Assembly: GCF_907164915.1 (NCBI RefSeq)
Contig: NC_061863.1
Span: forward strand, 42,071,382-42,135,381
Length of the DNA: 64,000 nt
Direction: 5' to 3'
From: Impatiens glandulifera
Lineage: Eukaryota; Streptophyta; Magnoliopsida; Ericales; Balsaminaceae
Shown: positions 44,203-56,242 of the stretch, in pieces
How the letters are laid out: every line of letters starts with the position of its first letter
Position numbering within the stretch: position 1 is the first letter of the stretch
Made by a program: the position numbers and the translations under genes
Notes under the pieces: generated by a model
What the model saw: only the letters and a program-made list of their open reading frames with translations
Told to the model about the DNA's origin: nothing
Database searches by the model: none

Positions 44203-47200
44203 CACTAGTAAAAAAGGAGTCAACAGCGACGGTAATTCCCGTCGTTATTGCTTGTTTTACTGTCGCCTAATGTCAACAGCGACAGTATTGTAGCCCGTAG
44301 CTATGTGTCGCTATTGCTTTCGTAACTAATTTTTGACGACTGGATTCAAATACTGTGGCTGTGATTTGGCGACAGTAATTAATTACCGTTGCTATAAGTG
44401 TTTTTGAATTAAATTATTTATTTTAATTACTATTTTTTTTTTTTGTCAAATTACTGATTCTTTTAAAACAATAAAAAATATATATTATCAAATTTGTTAA
44501 ATTTATAACAATGTTTTCAAACATTTCAAACAATATCATTTAATATGTAGAAAATACATTAAATTTCATTTACAACTAATTGTTAAAATAAATTAAATGA
44601 TATACCATTGAAGATAATCTAGAAGATGTTGTGATTTGAAAATTATACACTATCCAACTTTCCTTGTACCAGCAGCTTTATTGATTAAATAAATGACACC
44701 AACATCTATTCTTGAGAAAGAGCTCTTGTCATTGCTTCTTGATTTTCTTTTTCTTCACATTCATGCAACTTGGTCTTGTTAGTGTTCGTGAAGGAGGAAA
44801 CATCACCTGGTCATTTATTATTATTCATTATTCATTGAAGATTTAATTTCAATTCAGAATGTAATAAATTGCAAAACTTTAATAAATTGAAAAACTAACT
44901 AAGGTTTAAGGAAAGTATGTGTAAGTTCCAATTTGATCTTTGGTTTGGAACTTGTAAGTATATAGTTTGAATTAGTATGGATAGGACAATTAGTACACAA
45001 ACAACTCCATATCTTGCCATGAGTTCCTCCTCTTCTTAATTACATTCTTATAAAGTAAATTTACTCATTACATATTTCTATGGGTCAGTATAGAGTCTTT
45101 TACTCAAATAAAGTCCTAAATATCATAACTTAAATCAAATGAGGTTACGTGAAAACAACCCAAGTTCAAACAAAATGTGTTTTAGGAGAGTGATAATATA
45201 TACCCTGTCAAGAGAAAGAGTTGATCTAGTTTATTCAAGAATAATATTTTCATTGGTTGTTAAGTCTAGACACAGAGAATTGATCATCGATAAGAATCAC
45301 CTTAAAACCAACACCAAAAACATACATTATTTTAGCTTCAATGAACTCTCAACTTAAAGTTGTTTAAATTTATAATACCATGAGTACCTGATTTTTTAAT
45401 GTTCGAGAGGATTGAGATGCAACAAAGGTAGGAAAGAGGCAGGGTTTGAAAAAGTCCTCTGGCTTAGATGCTTCACATAACAATGTGACTGGTACAACTG
45501 CAATTGCATCTGTTGAGAAAGTTTCAGATAGATAATCTAACAAGTCAATTTCAGCACCATTTGAGTATTCAGAAGAGATTCTTTTCAAATTTAAAGGAAA
45601 CAAATGAGTTTTCTAATGAAATGTGCTGATATTAAGAAAAACTACTAGTCTGCATCTCTATAATGATAAATTTATTAGCTAATTCATAAATAAATATAAA
45701 AAAAATCATATTGAGGTCATGGACACAAGATCGGTGGTGGGATAGCAATACTAAATATGAAATATTCTCTCTGGAATGAATTATCTTTGGGGGCTCTGCT
45801 CCAAGTAGTACAAGATACCTTACATCAAACAAATGTGAATTTATCTTTGATGAGGCCTTATATTTAAGGCTTATTATATATATCTCAGAGAATCGACTGT
45901 CAACTAGTTTATTAATCTCAACCTTTTCAAATAACTAGCAAGGAAATTAAATGATTAAAAAATCTCACAATCAACTCAAACTATATCAGATTAAGAGAGG
46001 AGATAACCTGTCCAAGACAGTAGAGTACATCAGTATAATCTTGAAACCTGCAAACTTGTAACATGAATTGTTAATGAAGATACAAAATTTATCTATGTAA
46101 TTCAATTGTGTCTTCCAATCAATAAAGGGGTTTAGTTTCTCTTGGCACAAGAATCATATCAGCCCTTTTGCTCATCAAATAAAGATCATTTGATATGAGT
46201 TTTACTGTAACACTCTTCAAATTTTAGTTAAACAAAAACAAAAGTCTCACCTTAGATCCTTAACCTATGCATGCTCACAACTTATTAATAAAACCTAGAT
46301 TAAACCCAAAAGATTGGCTCGTTTCTAAATAATGAAATTGGATAGATTTGAAGCAGAATAGGAAGAGACCTGCGGCCTCTAGTCTAAAGAGACTTGAAAT
46401 TAGCCAGAATCGGACTCTGTGAATCCAGATTAATTTCTGGATTAAGTAGAGGGCTTTTCTCATTTACAGTGACATCAAACTTCTTCTTCTTGAAGCTCTG
46501 AGACTGATATAAATGTTGGCCGCTATGGCTACCGGAAAAGCCTAAGGGTCTAAGCGGCACATGATGAGAAGGGATGCCTGGTCTTCTCGAATTGGACATT
46601 GAAATTACAGGTTCAGATTGTTCAGATTGATTGATGCGAACTAGCCTGCATTTAGTTGTGAAACCGTAGAAATGAAAAACATAACAGTGATTTGGTGCGA
46701 TTCGGTAAGATAATCTAGGTATTTTGAATAGAGAAATCTGAATACCTGGGGAAGAGAAGCGTCTGCAGCTGCAGAATTACATGTACTATCAGACGGCGTC
46801 TGCATTATTCATCTTCTCTTCTTCCTTGGATGAATTTCAGTTCAGAGAAGAACGATTAAACAAAATCTAGCAAGTAACAATTATGCTAGTTTGTGAAAGC
46901 AACATCTTGATCATAGCCTCTACATTTCCTTTCAAGTAGCAGGATCTAGGGCTTCTTTCTTCAAGTAGCAGAACCAACCACTTCTTCTTGAAACCAAGCC
47001 TGTCAATCGTAACTGAGAAGATATGACTAGGGTTGTTTATTTAAAATATAATTTATATTTAGAATTTAAAAATAATTTACAGTTTGGCTACAGAATAAAA
47101 ATACTGTGGCTATTTAAATATATTTAGAATTCCATTAATTTTCATTTTATCAACAGCGACCAGACATATTAAACCTTTGCTAAGATCTGTCGCTATTGAC

Positions 47201-47216
47201 ATCATTTTTATTAGTG
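44203..47216. mobile_element. Non-autonomous CACTA (En/Spm) element with 3-bp TSD
   Basis: The left terminus is CACTAGTAAAAAAGG and the right terminus is ATTTTTATTAGTG. The 3-bp target duplication is TAA (44200-44202 and 47217-47219). Subterminal repeats of the form AACAGCGACGGTAATT, TGTCGCTATTG and GTCGCTATTGAC flank both ends. Length is 3014 bp. There is no TNPD-type transposase. The interior contains exon-like pieces on the minus strand. Confidence 0.9.
44690..46860 (-). pseudogene. Captured multi-exon host gene pieces, unknown protein
   Basis: Minus-strand exon-like blocks with plausible splice sites occur in order. The block 46810-46745 begins MQTPSDSTCNSAAADASLPQ before a CCCCAG/GTATTC junction. 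The block about 46660-46384 includes LVRINQSEQSEPVISMSNSR, PLRPLGFSGSHSGQHLYQSQ and KEK-rich DNA. A 46-bp exon near 46050-46005 lies between AG and GT and reads FQDYTDVLYCLGQ. 45835-45770 reads DVRYLVLLGAEPPKIIHSRE, 45603-45390 reads LNLKRISSEYSNGAEIDLLD and LSETFSTDAIAVVPVTLLCE, and 44810-44700 ends NQEAMTRALSQE-stop. I cannot name the protein. Junction phases do not all agree, so the copy is probably broken. Confidence 0.5.
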
Positions 47217-47219
47217 TAA

Positions 47220-47952
47220 AGAATGCTTTAAAATCTCCAAAAGCATATCAATATGTATCACAATAGGTATTTTTTTCTTTTTTGAAATCAATGATCTAGT
47301 TATATATTTAATTTGTATAGTTAATATGTTTTTATAAAATGTAAAACTATTATATTTATATTTATTATATCATTATATGTTTTACTTCCTTTTTGAGAAT
47401 AATTAAATCTTCTGTCATCCTTTGTGAGATTGAAATTAGAAATTATTAGCGAACTTCATTTGGAGTATACTTAAATTAATCTTCAGAAGCTTCAAGTAGT
47501 GATGCATTTGTATTCTTTCTAATTTGGTTTTTTTATTAACAAATTCAGAAATTATATGATTTCTTCTACCGGATCATCATAGTCTATTCTCGACGAAGCA
47601 GAAAAATGGGAATGTTACGAAAAGAAGCATGTTGTAATCTAAGTCTTGGCTATATGTTTTAATTCCTTGACGATGTAAAATGTTGAGTATATTTTATTTT
47701 CAGAAAGAGAAAGAGAGTGAAGATGATGTAAGCAATAAATAAAACAAACAAAAAATAATATGACACCATTTTATGTTGTGGGACACAGAATTAATTGCTG
47801 TCTAACCCCAATAGTATTAGGACTTTGGAAATAACCATTTTATCGCACGCTTGTTTCAACTGTTTGGAAATTAATGAATAAAGTTACTATGGATACATAA
47901 GTTACTTACTGGCAACATATATAAAATTTATTTGTCTAAATTCTAATTCTAG
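47220..47952. other. Intergenic DNA, nothing recognised
   Basis: AT-rich, no coding or repeat signal seen. Confidence 0.35.
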
Positions 47953-48372
47953 CAACATGTGCAGATATATGATTGCTCCGAAAGTTTGGCAAATAGTCTG
48001 GAGCGCCGTGATGACTGTTGCAGACGCCTGCTGGGCGTTCTGGAAGGAGACTCGTTTCCACAGTTGTCTTTCATTGTCCATTAGTTTCGTTGTAGAGTGT
48101 GTAAGTCTATCTATAATTTTATTGTATTTTGAAGATCACTAGTTACTCCTATTTTCATTTGAAATTAACTTCACTTATTATAATTTTATTGTATTTTGAA
48201 GATCACATTATCGGGATCGCTCGGAGCAGCGGTCATATTATGGACACATCCATGACCCCGGTCATAAGTGATCAGATAGATGTAAGGATGTTCTAGACCT
48301 ACAATGCACTGACATTTTTTGGATGGATTCTGACCGCCTTCTCGTCTCTCATCCTGCTCTGGATATTACCGG
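47953..48372 (+). pseudogene. CASPL5-type membrane protein, exons 2 and 3
   Basis: Exon 2 (47953-48100) follows a TCTAG acceptor, reads MCRYMIAPKVWQIVWSAVMT then VADACWAFWKETRFHSCLSL, and ends at GTAAGT. Exon 3 (about 48202-48372) reads LSGSLGAAVILWTHP. After a frame change it reads ISDQIDVRMF-stop and TYNALTFFGWILTAFSSLIL. These match the second to fourth membrane segments of CASP-like family 5 proteins, small four-helix plasma-membrane proteins related to Casparian strip scaffolds. A frameshift and a stop kill exon 3. A 25-bp sequence around TTTTATTGTATTTTGAAGATC is duplicated at 48116 and 48185. Exon 1 copies lie downstream, so gene order is scrambled. Confidence 0.75.
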
Positions 48373-49005
48373 GTATTTATCTTCTACTTGTGTTGTTGGG
48401 TTACTTATTAGTTGAAGATTATTTGAAAATACTAGAAACAAATTTGGATCAAGATATAACATTTAGGAAGGCTTTGTATGTACTATTGTGTGAATATGGT
48501 TTATTTGGACAGCTAGCTAGCTATCTTATGTATGCTTTTGTTTGGACATGAATGAATAAATTACTTTGTTGTCTTTATAAAATTGGTCAACAAACTTATC
48601 TAGTGCATAGATATGAGATAGAAACAACAAAATAATAGATGTTAAATACTTATTATTAACATTAGGAGTTCCCGGTCGAGTCATTACTATTAGAGACAAA
48701 ATTAATGTCATTATGGAGAGAAATTAAGTATTAAATTAAGATTAAGCTTACTGCTGAATTCAAGTAAAATTGTCGACCCAATCATCTTTTAGAAGCAAAC
48801 CATAAAACACTCATGATAATCGGTAGTGGTATTTGATATGCTTTAAAACATACATTAATTATAAGATGAAGTGATACAATTGAAGCAATTTTTCTGCAAT
48901 ATATTACTATTGCTTTCATCTTTTTAAATATAACTACTTGTTACCTTTTATTTCTTAACTTGCAGAGATGCATATCAGCTTGCCACACGTTGCCACACGT
49001 GTACA
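48373..49005. other. Intergenic DNA, nothing recognised
   Basis: AT-rich sequence between the CASPL5 exons and a MITE. The short minus frame at 48711-48526 has no recognisable motif. Confidence 0.35.
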
Positions 49006-49013
49006 CCCAAATG

Positions 49014-49543
49014 TAGGGGTGAGCATTGGGTGGATTAATTCGAAATCCAATCCGATTCCTAAATACTAATTCGGATTGGATTGAGATCGGATCGGATTGA
49101 GTTCAGATTGAATTAAATCGGATTGGATTAGAATTATCCAAACTATTTAAATAAAAATTTATTTTTAAATTTATTTTTTTAAAATTAAATTTCATCTCAA
49201 TATAATATATATTTTACTTATATCACTTTTACAACTATATTTATTTTTATTTTTATTTTTTTATTATTATTTTTTATTATTTTTTTCAGATTCAAATTTA
49301 ATAATAATAAAAAATTCGATTTTTTTAAAAAAAATAAAAATTAAAAAAATTGTTGACTAATTTCAAGTTAATATATATAAATATTTTTTAGTTTGGATTA
49401 TCCAAACTATTTTCAATCCAATCCGTATCTATCTGATCCGTATTAATTAGTAAAATTGTTAGGATTACGGATTAGATAAATTTAGTTTGGATTTAATACA
49501 GATAGGACAAAACGGATTGGTTTTACCCATTTGCTCACCCCTA
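49014..49543. mobile_element. hAT-type MITE, 530 bp, perfect TIR and TSD
   Basis: The 12-bp inverted repeat TAGGGGTGAGCA/TGCTCACCCCTA is perfect. The 8-bp target duplication CCCAAATG lies at 49006-49013 and 49544-49551. Inside, TCGGATTGGATTGAG-like motifs repeat and are inverted on the right, so most of the element can pair with itself. No coding capacity. Confidence 0.95.
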
Positions 49544-50859
49544 CCCAAATGGTCGTATTTGACTCAGACAAGTCGTGTTGTGTCGTGTTTTAATCTTCTA
49601 CGTGTCGTATCGTGTCTTAATTCACTTAAAATATTATGATCCACGGGCTTTTCGTGTCGTGTTAATTTGTATCCACAAATTTATTCGTGTCGTGTTAATT
49701 CGTATTTAGTGTAATTCCGACTAGAGTTTTAACTCAACGTATCGTTTTCAATATCCGTTTTATGTGTGTCATGTTGTGTCTTGACACACTCATGTTAATT
49801 ATTTATTTATATATATATATATATTAAATTATATTGTTATTAAAATTATAAATATGATTATTAATTTATTTATTTTAATTTATAAAATTTAAATTAATTT
49901 AATAAGTTAAATGTGTTAAATATATTATTTAAAAAAACTAATTAATATGTAAGATGTGTAGATATAAATTTTAACATATAGTTTCATAAATAATAATTTG
50001 AATGTTGATTATTTAAAACATGTTTTAAAAAATTACAAATAATTATCCAAATAAAAATATTTAATAATTTATTAATTGAATGAAAATATAAATAGATTTA
50101 ATTTGAAAATTTACTGTAAAGGTGTGTAGTTTTGAAAGGAAATGAGAAAGTTATGGATAGTTTGAAAAAATTAATGGGAAAGGTGGGTAGAAATTTAATG
50201 GATTTTTAGTTGAAATATTTATAAATATATATTATTATATTATAATTTAATGGAAAGGTAAGTAAAAATTATAAATATATATTATTATATTATCAAAATT
50301 AAATTATTATAATATATTTATTATTTAATATGTTAATAATAATTTAAATTATAAAATAATTTAAAATTTTAAAAATAAATAAATTCATTAATTAATTAAA
50401 GTAATATAGAAAGAATTATTTGAAGACTCATATTTCTATTCAAATAATTTATTTTTTTATATTTATAATTTATTTTAATTAATATTATTTTAATTAATAT
50501 TTTATTTTAATATTTTAATTTATTAGGTTTAGTTTTAATTATATATATTACATTTATAATATTAAATAATTTATTAATTTAATGAGAATGTAAATAAATT
50601 TAGAGAAAATGTTAATGTTAAGTTGTGTAGCTTAGGTAATGTGACTAATTGTATTTATGTTATTTTGTGTGCATACTTGTGTTTATGTTATGTCTATACT
50701 TGTGTTGTGTCCTTGTCGACTCGTGACCGTGTTACAATCGTATAAACTCATAATCGTGTCGTGATCGTGTCGTTTTGTACTTATGTCATGTCCAACCCGT
50801 GACCCGAGTGAAATAATATCGTATTGTGTTGTCCGTACTAATATCATGTTGATCCAATC

Positions 50860-51053
50860 CATTGCCCAGCTCTATGTGGGACCAATACCGGCTCGTATAG
50901 ATGACATGTTAAGGATGACTGACATGCAGTGTATGTCTGGAATAAAAGGCGGTCTTGTTCTACGCATTATTCAGTTTGTCTTCGCTGGTATGGCCATATG
51001 TGTCATGGCGACCACTAGGGATTTTCCCATGAACGTTAGTTCATTCATTTCAG
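50860..51053 (+). pseudogene. CASPL5 exon 1, copy 1
   Basis: The open frame reads QLYVGPIPARIDDMLRMTD, IKGGLVLRIIQFVFAGMAIC and VMATTRDFPMNVSSF, then CAG/GT at 51053. This is the N-terminus and first membrane helix of a CASP-like 5 protein. The frame is open, but exons 2 and 3 do not follow. Confidence 0.75.
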
Positions 51054-51699
51054 GTTAAACAATATTTTATAATTTTATGTCATTCCCAAATTGTATTTTA
51101 ATATAATTCACATTTGATTTTCATTGTCTTATCTGACTTGAGTTGTGTTATGTTTTATTGGTGACACTAGATTCCTCATGATATTTATCATAATCAAGTG
51201 TTTGTGGAGTCTATGCATGACGGGGATTGATATTTTTGTCATGTTGGTCAGACGTAGACTAATGAATTTTCCATTTTGACTTTCTTTGTTGTTGATGACG
51301 AGTTATGTACTTTTAGTTTTAAATATATTAATTATTGTATATATATTATAATTTTTGGAAGTTCCCATAATAGATGGATTATATGTTGATTGATTATAAT
51401 TTTTTTGGGTTTTATTTTTACAAGCGACATCATCTATTCTCTTTGATGCATCATGTGGATGCACATGAGTCATGTTCCTTATTCAGCACGAGCTTGATAT
51501 GCATTAATATTGTGTCTATACTCATGTTGTGTCTGTGTCGACTCATGACCGTGTTACGATCGTATAAATTCATATTCGTGATTGTGTCGTCTTGTGCTTG
51601 TGTTTAGTCCAACTCACGATCCGAGTGAGATATTATCGTATAGTGTCGTTCCGTACTAATACCATGTTGTATCGTGTCGATTCATGTTGATCCAACACA

Positions 51700-51888
51700 T
51701 TGTTCAGCTATATGTGGGACCGATATCGGCTCTTGTGGATGACATGTCGAGGATGACTAACATGCAGATTATGCCTTGAACAAAATGCGGCCTTGTTCTT
51801 CACATTATTCAGATTGCCTTCTCTGGTATAACTTTATGTGTCGAGGCCACCACTAGGGATTTTTCCATTGACGTCAGTTCCAGTTAAA
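51700..51888 (+). pseudogene. CASPL5 exon 1, copy 2
   Basis: The sequence parallels copy 1 with CCTTGAACAAAATGCGGCCT replacing the start codon region, then a stop-bearing version of the helix and ACTAGGGATTTTTCC. The frame is damaged. Confidence 0.7.
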
Positions 51889-52529
51889 CAATATTTTATA
51901 CTCTTATGTCATTCCCAAATTATATTTTAATATGTTTCATATCTGTTTTTCATTGTCTTATCTAACTTTAGTTGTGTTATATTTTTTGGTGGCACTAGAT
52001 TCCTCATGATATATATCATTATCCAGTGTCTGTGGAGTCTGTGCATGGCGGGGATTGATATTTTTCCATGTTGGTCAGATATAGGCTAATGGATTTTTCC
52101 ATTTTAATATTTTTTTGTTGTTGGTGACGAGGTATGTACTTTTAGTTTTAAATATATTAATTACTATAATTATTATTATTTTTGGAAGTTCCCTTGATAG
52201 ATGGAATATATGTAGATTGATTATAATGTTATTGGTTTTTGTTTCTACAAGTGACATCGTCTATTCTCTTTGATGTATCATGTGGATGCGTAGGAGTCAT
52301 GCTACTTATTCAGCACGAGCTTGATACGTGTTAATGTATTGTCTATACTTGTGTTGTGTCCGTGTCGACTCGTGACCGTGTTACGGTCGTATAAACTCAT
52401 AATTGTGATTGTATCGTCTCGTGCTTATATTGTGTTCAACTTACAATTCGAGTACGATATTAACATATAGTGTCGTTTCGTATTAATATCGTATTGTATC
52501 GTATCGATTCATGTTAATCCAACTCATTG

Positions 52530-52712
52530 CTCAGCTCTAGGTGGGACCGATACCGGCTCTTGTAGATAACATGTCTAGGATGACTAACATGTAGTTTATG
52601 CCTGGAACAAAATGCGGCTTTGTTCTTCGCATTATTCAGTTTGCCTTCGCTGGTATAGCCTTATGTGTCGTGGCCACCACTAGGGATTTTCCTATAGACG
52701 CCAGTTTATTCG
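52530..52712 (+). pseudogene. CASPL5 exon 1, copy 3
   Basis: Reads MPGTKCGFVLRIIQFAFAGI and ALCVVATTRDFPIDASLFG. The MPGT start of the helix region is the form most like family members. The donor site is lost (GGTTTAAAT in place of CAGGTTAAAC). Confidence 0.75.
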
Positions 52713-53400
52713 GTTTAAATAATATTTTATACATTTATGTCGTCCTCAAATTGTATTTTAATATGTTTCATATTTGTTTTTCATTGACTTATCTGATTTT
52801 AGTTGTGTTATATTTTGTTGGTGGCACTAGATTCCTCATGATACTGTCATTATCTAGTGTCTGTTGAGTCTATGCATGGCGGGGATTGATATTTTGCCAT
52901 GTTGGTCAGACGTAGAGTAATGAATTTTTTCATTTTGACATTTTTTGCTGTTGGTGACGGGGTATGTAGTTTTGGTTTTAAATATATTAATTACTATAGT
53001 TATTATTATTTTTGGAATTCCTGTGATAGGTGGATTATATGTTGATTGATTATAATGTTTTTGATTTGGTTTCTATAGGTTACATCGTCTATTCTCTTTG
53101 TTGCATCATGTGGATGCGCATGAGTCATGTTACTTATTCAGTACGAGTTTGATACATATTAATGGTGTGTTTATACTCGTGTTGTGTTCGTGTTGACTCG
53201 TAACCGTGTTACGATCATATAAACTCATAATCGTGATTGTGTCGTCTCGTTCTTGTGTCGTGTCCAACTAATGATCCGAGTGAGATATCATCGTATAGTG
53301 TCGTTCCGTACTAATATCGTGTTGTATCGTGTCAATTGGTGTTGATCCAACCCATTTCCCAGCTCTAGGTGAGACCGATACCAGCTCTTGTGGATAACCT

Positions 53401-53884
53401 TATTCAGCATGAGCTTGATGTGTGTTCGGAAAATGTTCCATTTGTGTCTCATTCATTACTTGGTTCTTCTCATTTTTATCATTTGTCGGTAATTTCTGGT
53501 GTCCCGCTTCTTTAGTGTAGTCGTCCCTCATTTTCTTGAACTCTTTTTTTTTTTGTACATAACCACTTTTGTATATAAATAATTTTAGGGAAGAATGTCA
53601 ATTTTATGTATAAAGTTGGATGGAAGTGTCAAATTTATTTATTAAGTTGTAAAATTTTATTTATGTATTTAAACTTGTCAAATAGTGTCAAATTTATTTG
53701 ACTTAACATAAATCACTAACGACGTTAAAATATAATCCAACTTTCCCTGCAAAATCATATCCCCATGTATTATATATTATATATTAATTTTATAGTCAAA
53801 ATGCTTATTTCAAACTGACTTTATAATTAAATAACAAAACAAAATAAAATTAAATGACTCATCATCAACATCAAATAACGAAAA
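53401..53884. other. Intergenic DNA after the CASPL5 array
   Basis: AT-rich. Begins with the ATTCAGCATGAGCTTGATG landmark of the array, directly abutting a truncated exon 1. Nothing else recognised. Confidence 0.4.
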
Positions 53885-54659
53885 TGTTATGTTGGGACGA
53901 AGGGTGCGGCAGGGGGCAAGTCTGCTGGTGCGAAAGCTACGTCTTCGCTGTTTTGAGAAAAGAGGAATCCGTTTGGAAAGTAGCGTTTTCTATGTCGGGG
54001 AAAATCTGAGTTAGGGCTCTAGAGGATTTCCATGGATTGGAAAGTTTATATCAAATGACAATTATAGTGAGTATAAGGACAGAGAAAACGAAGACGGAGA
54101 AACACAAATTGCTAATCAGTTTTGATTAAGAGTTGCCCAATTAGATTTATTGTTGAGCTAGATGATTCTCTATCGGCAAGGAAAGAAGATGAATATAACA
54201 CTTAAAACAGTGATTCTGCCCAAATTTGATTCTCAAAACAAAACAATTTCATTACAACAAATTAAATAAGATAGTGTGACGATGCTAAGGGATATATGGA
54301 AAATTGAAAGAAGGGGATGAGAATATAGTAAGAAGAGTTGCAAGAAGAAGGAAGAAATCAAGAAGACACAAGGTGAGAGAAATGTAACTTCATAAAAAAA
54401 TTAATCAATGTCTACATTGGTGGATCAAAGTTATATAAATAGATTTGTAATCTGATAACTTTTGTTTTTAATTAAAAGAATAATAACTTTATTTAAATTT
54501 ATCATAACTTCAGGGACTCTTTTATATTTATATAATTTATCAGCATTAGGTTTAGGTTTCATTTGTTATTGCTCTCCCTTTCAGTTCTTCGCCGCTTCTT
54601 CTAGGTTTTCTCTCTTCCAACTCTTCTATGGCTGCTTCTAGATTTCTCTCTTCCATTTC

Positions 54660-55844
54660 TTCTATTACAGGTACATCGAATCTTTGAGCAACTGTATTTG
54701 TTACAATACTCCCTCAATTTGAAGGCGGACGACCATGACGCCTTCTTCGTCTCCCTTTGGTTTTCCAGCTAAGATCTGGATAATCTGTCGCAATCTAGTC
54801 AGCATCTTCCCAGCAAGCTTTATCAAGTTCGTTGTCATTTCTTTGAACTAAGATTTGGTGAATTGTCTATCCATTTCTCAAGGTGAATCTTTCATCTAAT
54901 ATTGCTGTAGGTATATGTGTAGAATCATTTATGTCCGATAGATCTGGAGTCGTGAGATTATTCCCAATTTGTTTCTTCAATTGTGAGATATGAAAGACGT
55001 TGTAAATTTTGGCATTGGGTGGCAGTTCAATTCGATACACTACTTGACCAACCTTGTCAATGATCTTGAATGGCCCGTAAAATTTAGGTCGAAGTTTATG
55101 ATGACGTTCCTAAGTCATTGTAAGCTGTCGATATGGGTGAGCTTTCAGGTATACCTTTTCTCCTATTTCCAGTGCTGAGAATTTGTTTTTTTTATCATAG
55201 TTTTGTTTCATCCTATTTTGTGCTCTTAAAAGGTGGAACTTAGCTAAATGAATTGCTTTTTCCCTTGCTTGTAGACTTCTGTCTACATTTTCGTTAGTGG
55301 AGTCCCATGCTAAGTATGGTACATGAACGGGAGGAGGGTGACCATATACGAGTTCAAATGGAGATACACCAATTGCTGAATTAAAATTTGTGTTGTACCA
55401 CCATTCTGATAAAGGTAACCATTTAACCCACGAACTTGATTGTTGTCCCACCATACATCTCAGATATGTCTTTAAACATTTGTTAGTGATTTCCGTTTTT
55501 CCGTCTGTTTGTGGATGATAGGCTGTAAATAAAGCTTGAGTAATTCCTTGTAGTTTTAAGAATGCTTTCCAAAATGAACTTAAAAACACTTTATCTCTGT
55601 CGCTTATAATGACTTGAGGCATTCCGTGTAACCTGAAAATCGAATCAAGAAAAACAGTAGCAATTGTTTGGGCAGAATAAGGATGTTTAATTGGCATAAA
55701 ATGTGCCATTTTTGAAAGTCTATCAACAACTACAAATATAACAGTTTTGCCTTGAGATTTAGGTAACCCTTCTATAAAATTCATAGATATTTCAGTCCAA
55801 ATAAGGATAGGAATAGGAAGAGGTTGTAAAAGACCATTAGGGAG
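54660..55844 (-). pseudogene. Gypsy integrase core, C-terminal domain and chromodomain-like tail
   Basis: Starting at the Copia insertion point (55844), the frame reads LIWTEISMNFIEGLPKSQGK (first catalytic Asp is missing from the usual W-x-D position), VDRLSKMAHFMPIKHPYS, DRDKVFLSSFWKAFLKLQG (second catalytic Asp) and ALFTAYHPQTDGKTEITNKC (catalytic Glu). Next come YDKKNKFSALEIGEKVYLKA, a TAG near 55110 and then RPKFYGPFKIIDKVGQVVYR. The tail AILDERFTLRNG, stop, TIHQILVQRN and ACWEDAD looks like the chromodomain of plant chromoviruses, which is thought to steer integration toward heterochromatin. At least three stops are present. Confidence 0.82.
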
Positions 55845-56158
55845 TGTTAGAATCTAAATCACAATAAACGAGGATAAAAGCGATAAAGAAGAACAAACAC
55901 CAAGATTACGTGGAAAACCCTTTACGGGTGAAAAACCACGGGCAGAAGAGAAGATTTCACTATAACGAAGATTGTACAGATTTTTGGTGGACAACGTAAA
56001 AAACTGAATTAGAGAAAAGACGGTTGTCTTCTCTATATATTGTCTAACCCTAAAATATGATGTAAATTAAAAGGGGTCAGACCCATTAAGACTACAAGTC
56101 CATACAGTGCGGGCAAAGCCCGCTGACCCGATAAGAATTCGGGCCACAAACTCTAACA
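55845..56158 (-). repeat. 3' LTR of Copia B2
   Basis: 314 bp. Contains a TATATATTG box on the minus side and the small hairpin GCGGGCAAAGCCCGC at 56108-56122, which could mark RNA processing. The 5' LTR has lost this symmetry (ACAGGC). Confidence 0.95.
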
Positions 56159-56170
56159 ATCTCCACCTTG
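56159..56170 (-). promoter_or_regulatory. Copia B2 polypurine tract
   Basis: The minus strand reads AAGGTGGAGAT just before the 3' LTR, a typical Copia polypurine primer. Confidence 0.8.
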
Positions 56171-56242
56171 AAACGAATTCCAATCTTAGATAGCATAACC
56201 ACAAAATCAAACCTCTTCCACCAAAGCCCCTAAGGGCATAGC

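Larger units (their letters stand above)
49552..53400 (+). repeat. CGTGTCG-rich DNA and tandem array of about 825-bp units with CASPL5 exon 1
   Basis: A landmark GTGTCGACTCGTGACCGTGT recurs at about 50712, 51532, 52362 and 53187 (period 822-827 bp). Each unit has CGTGTCG-rich sequence, a CAGCTCTA end that resembles the terminus of a known type of plant hAT MITE (TAGAGCTGGGCA), a CASPL5 exon 1, intron sequence and ATTCAGCACGAGCTTGAT. The first stretch (49552-50700) is a longer AT-rich version. The last unit is cut at about 53400. Confidence 0.85.

Noticed and set aside
48526..48711. Minus-strand 61-codon frame near the CASPL5 exons
   Set aside because: No recognisable domain and no conservation signal; likely chance.
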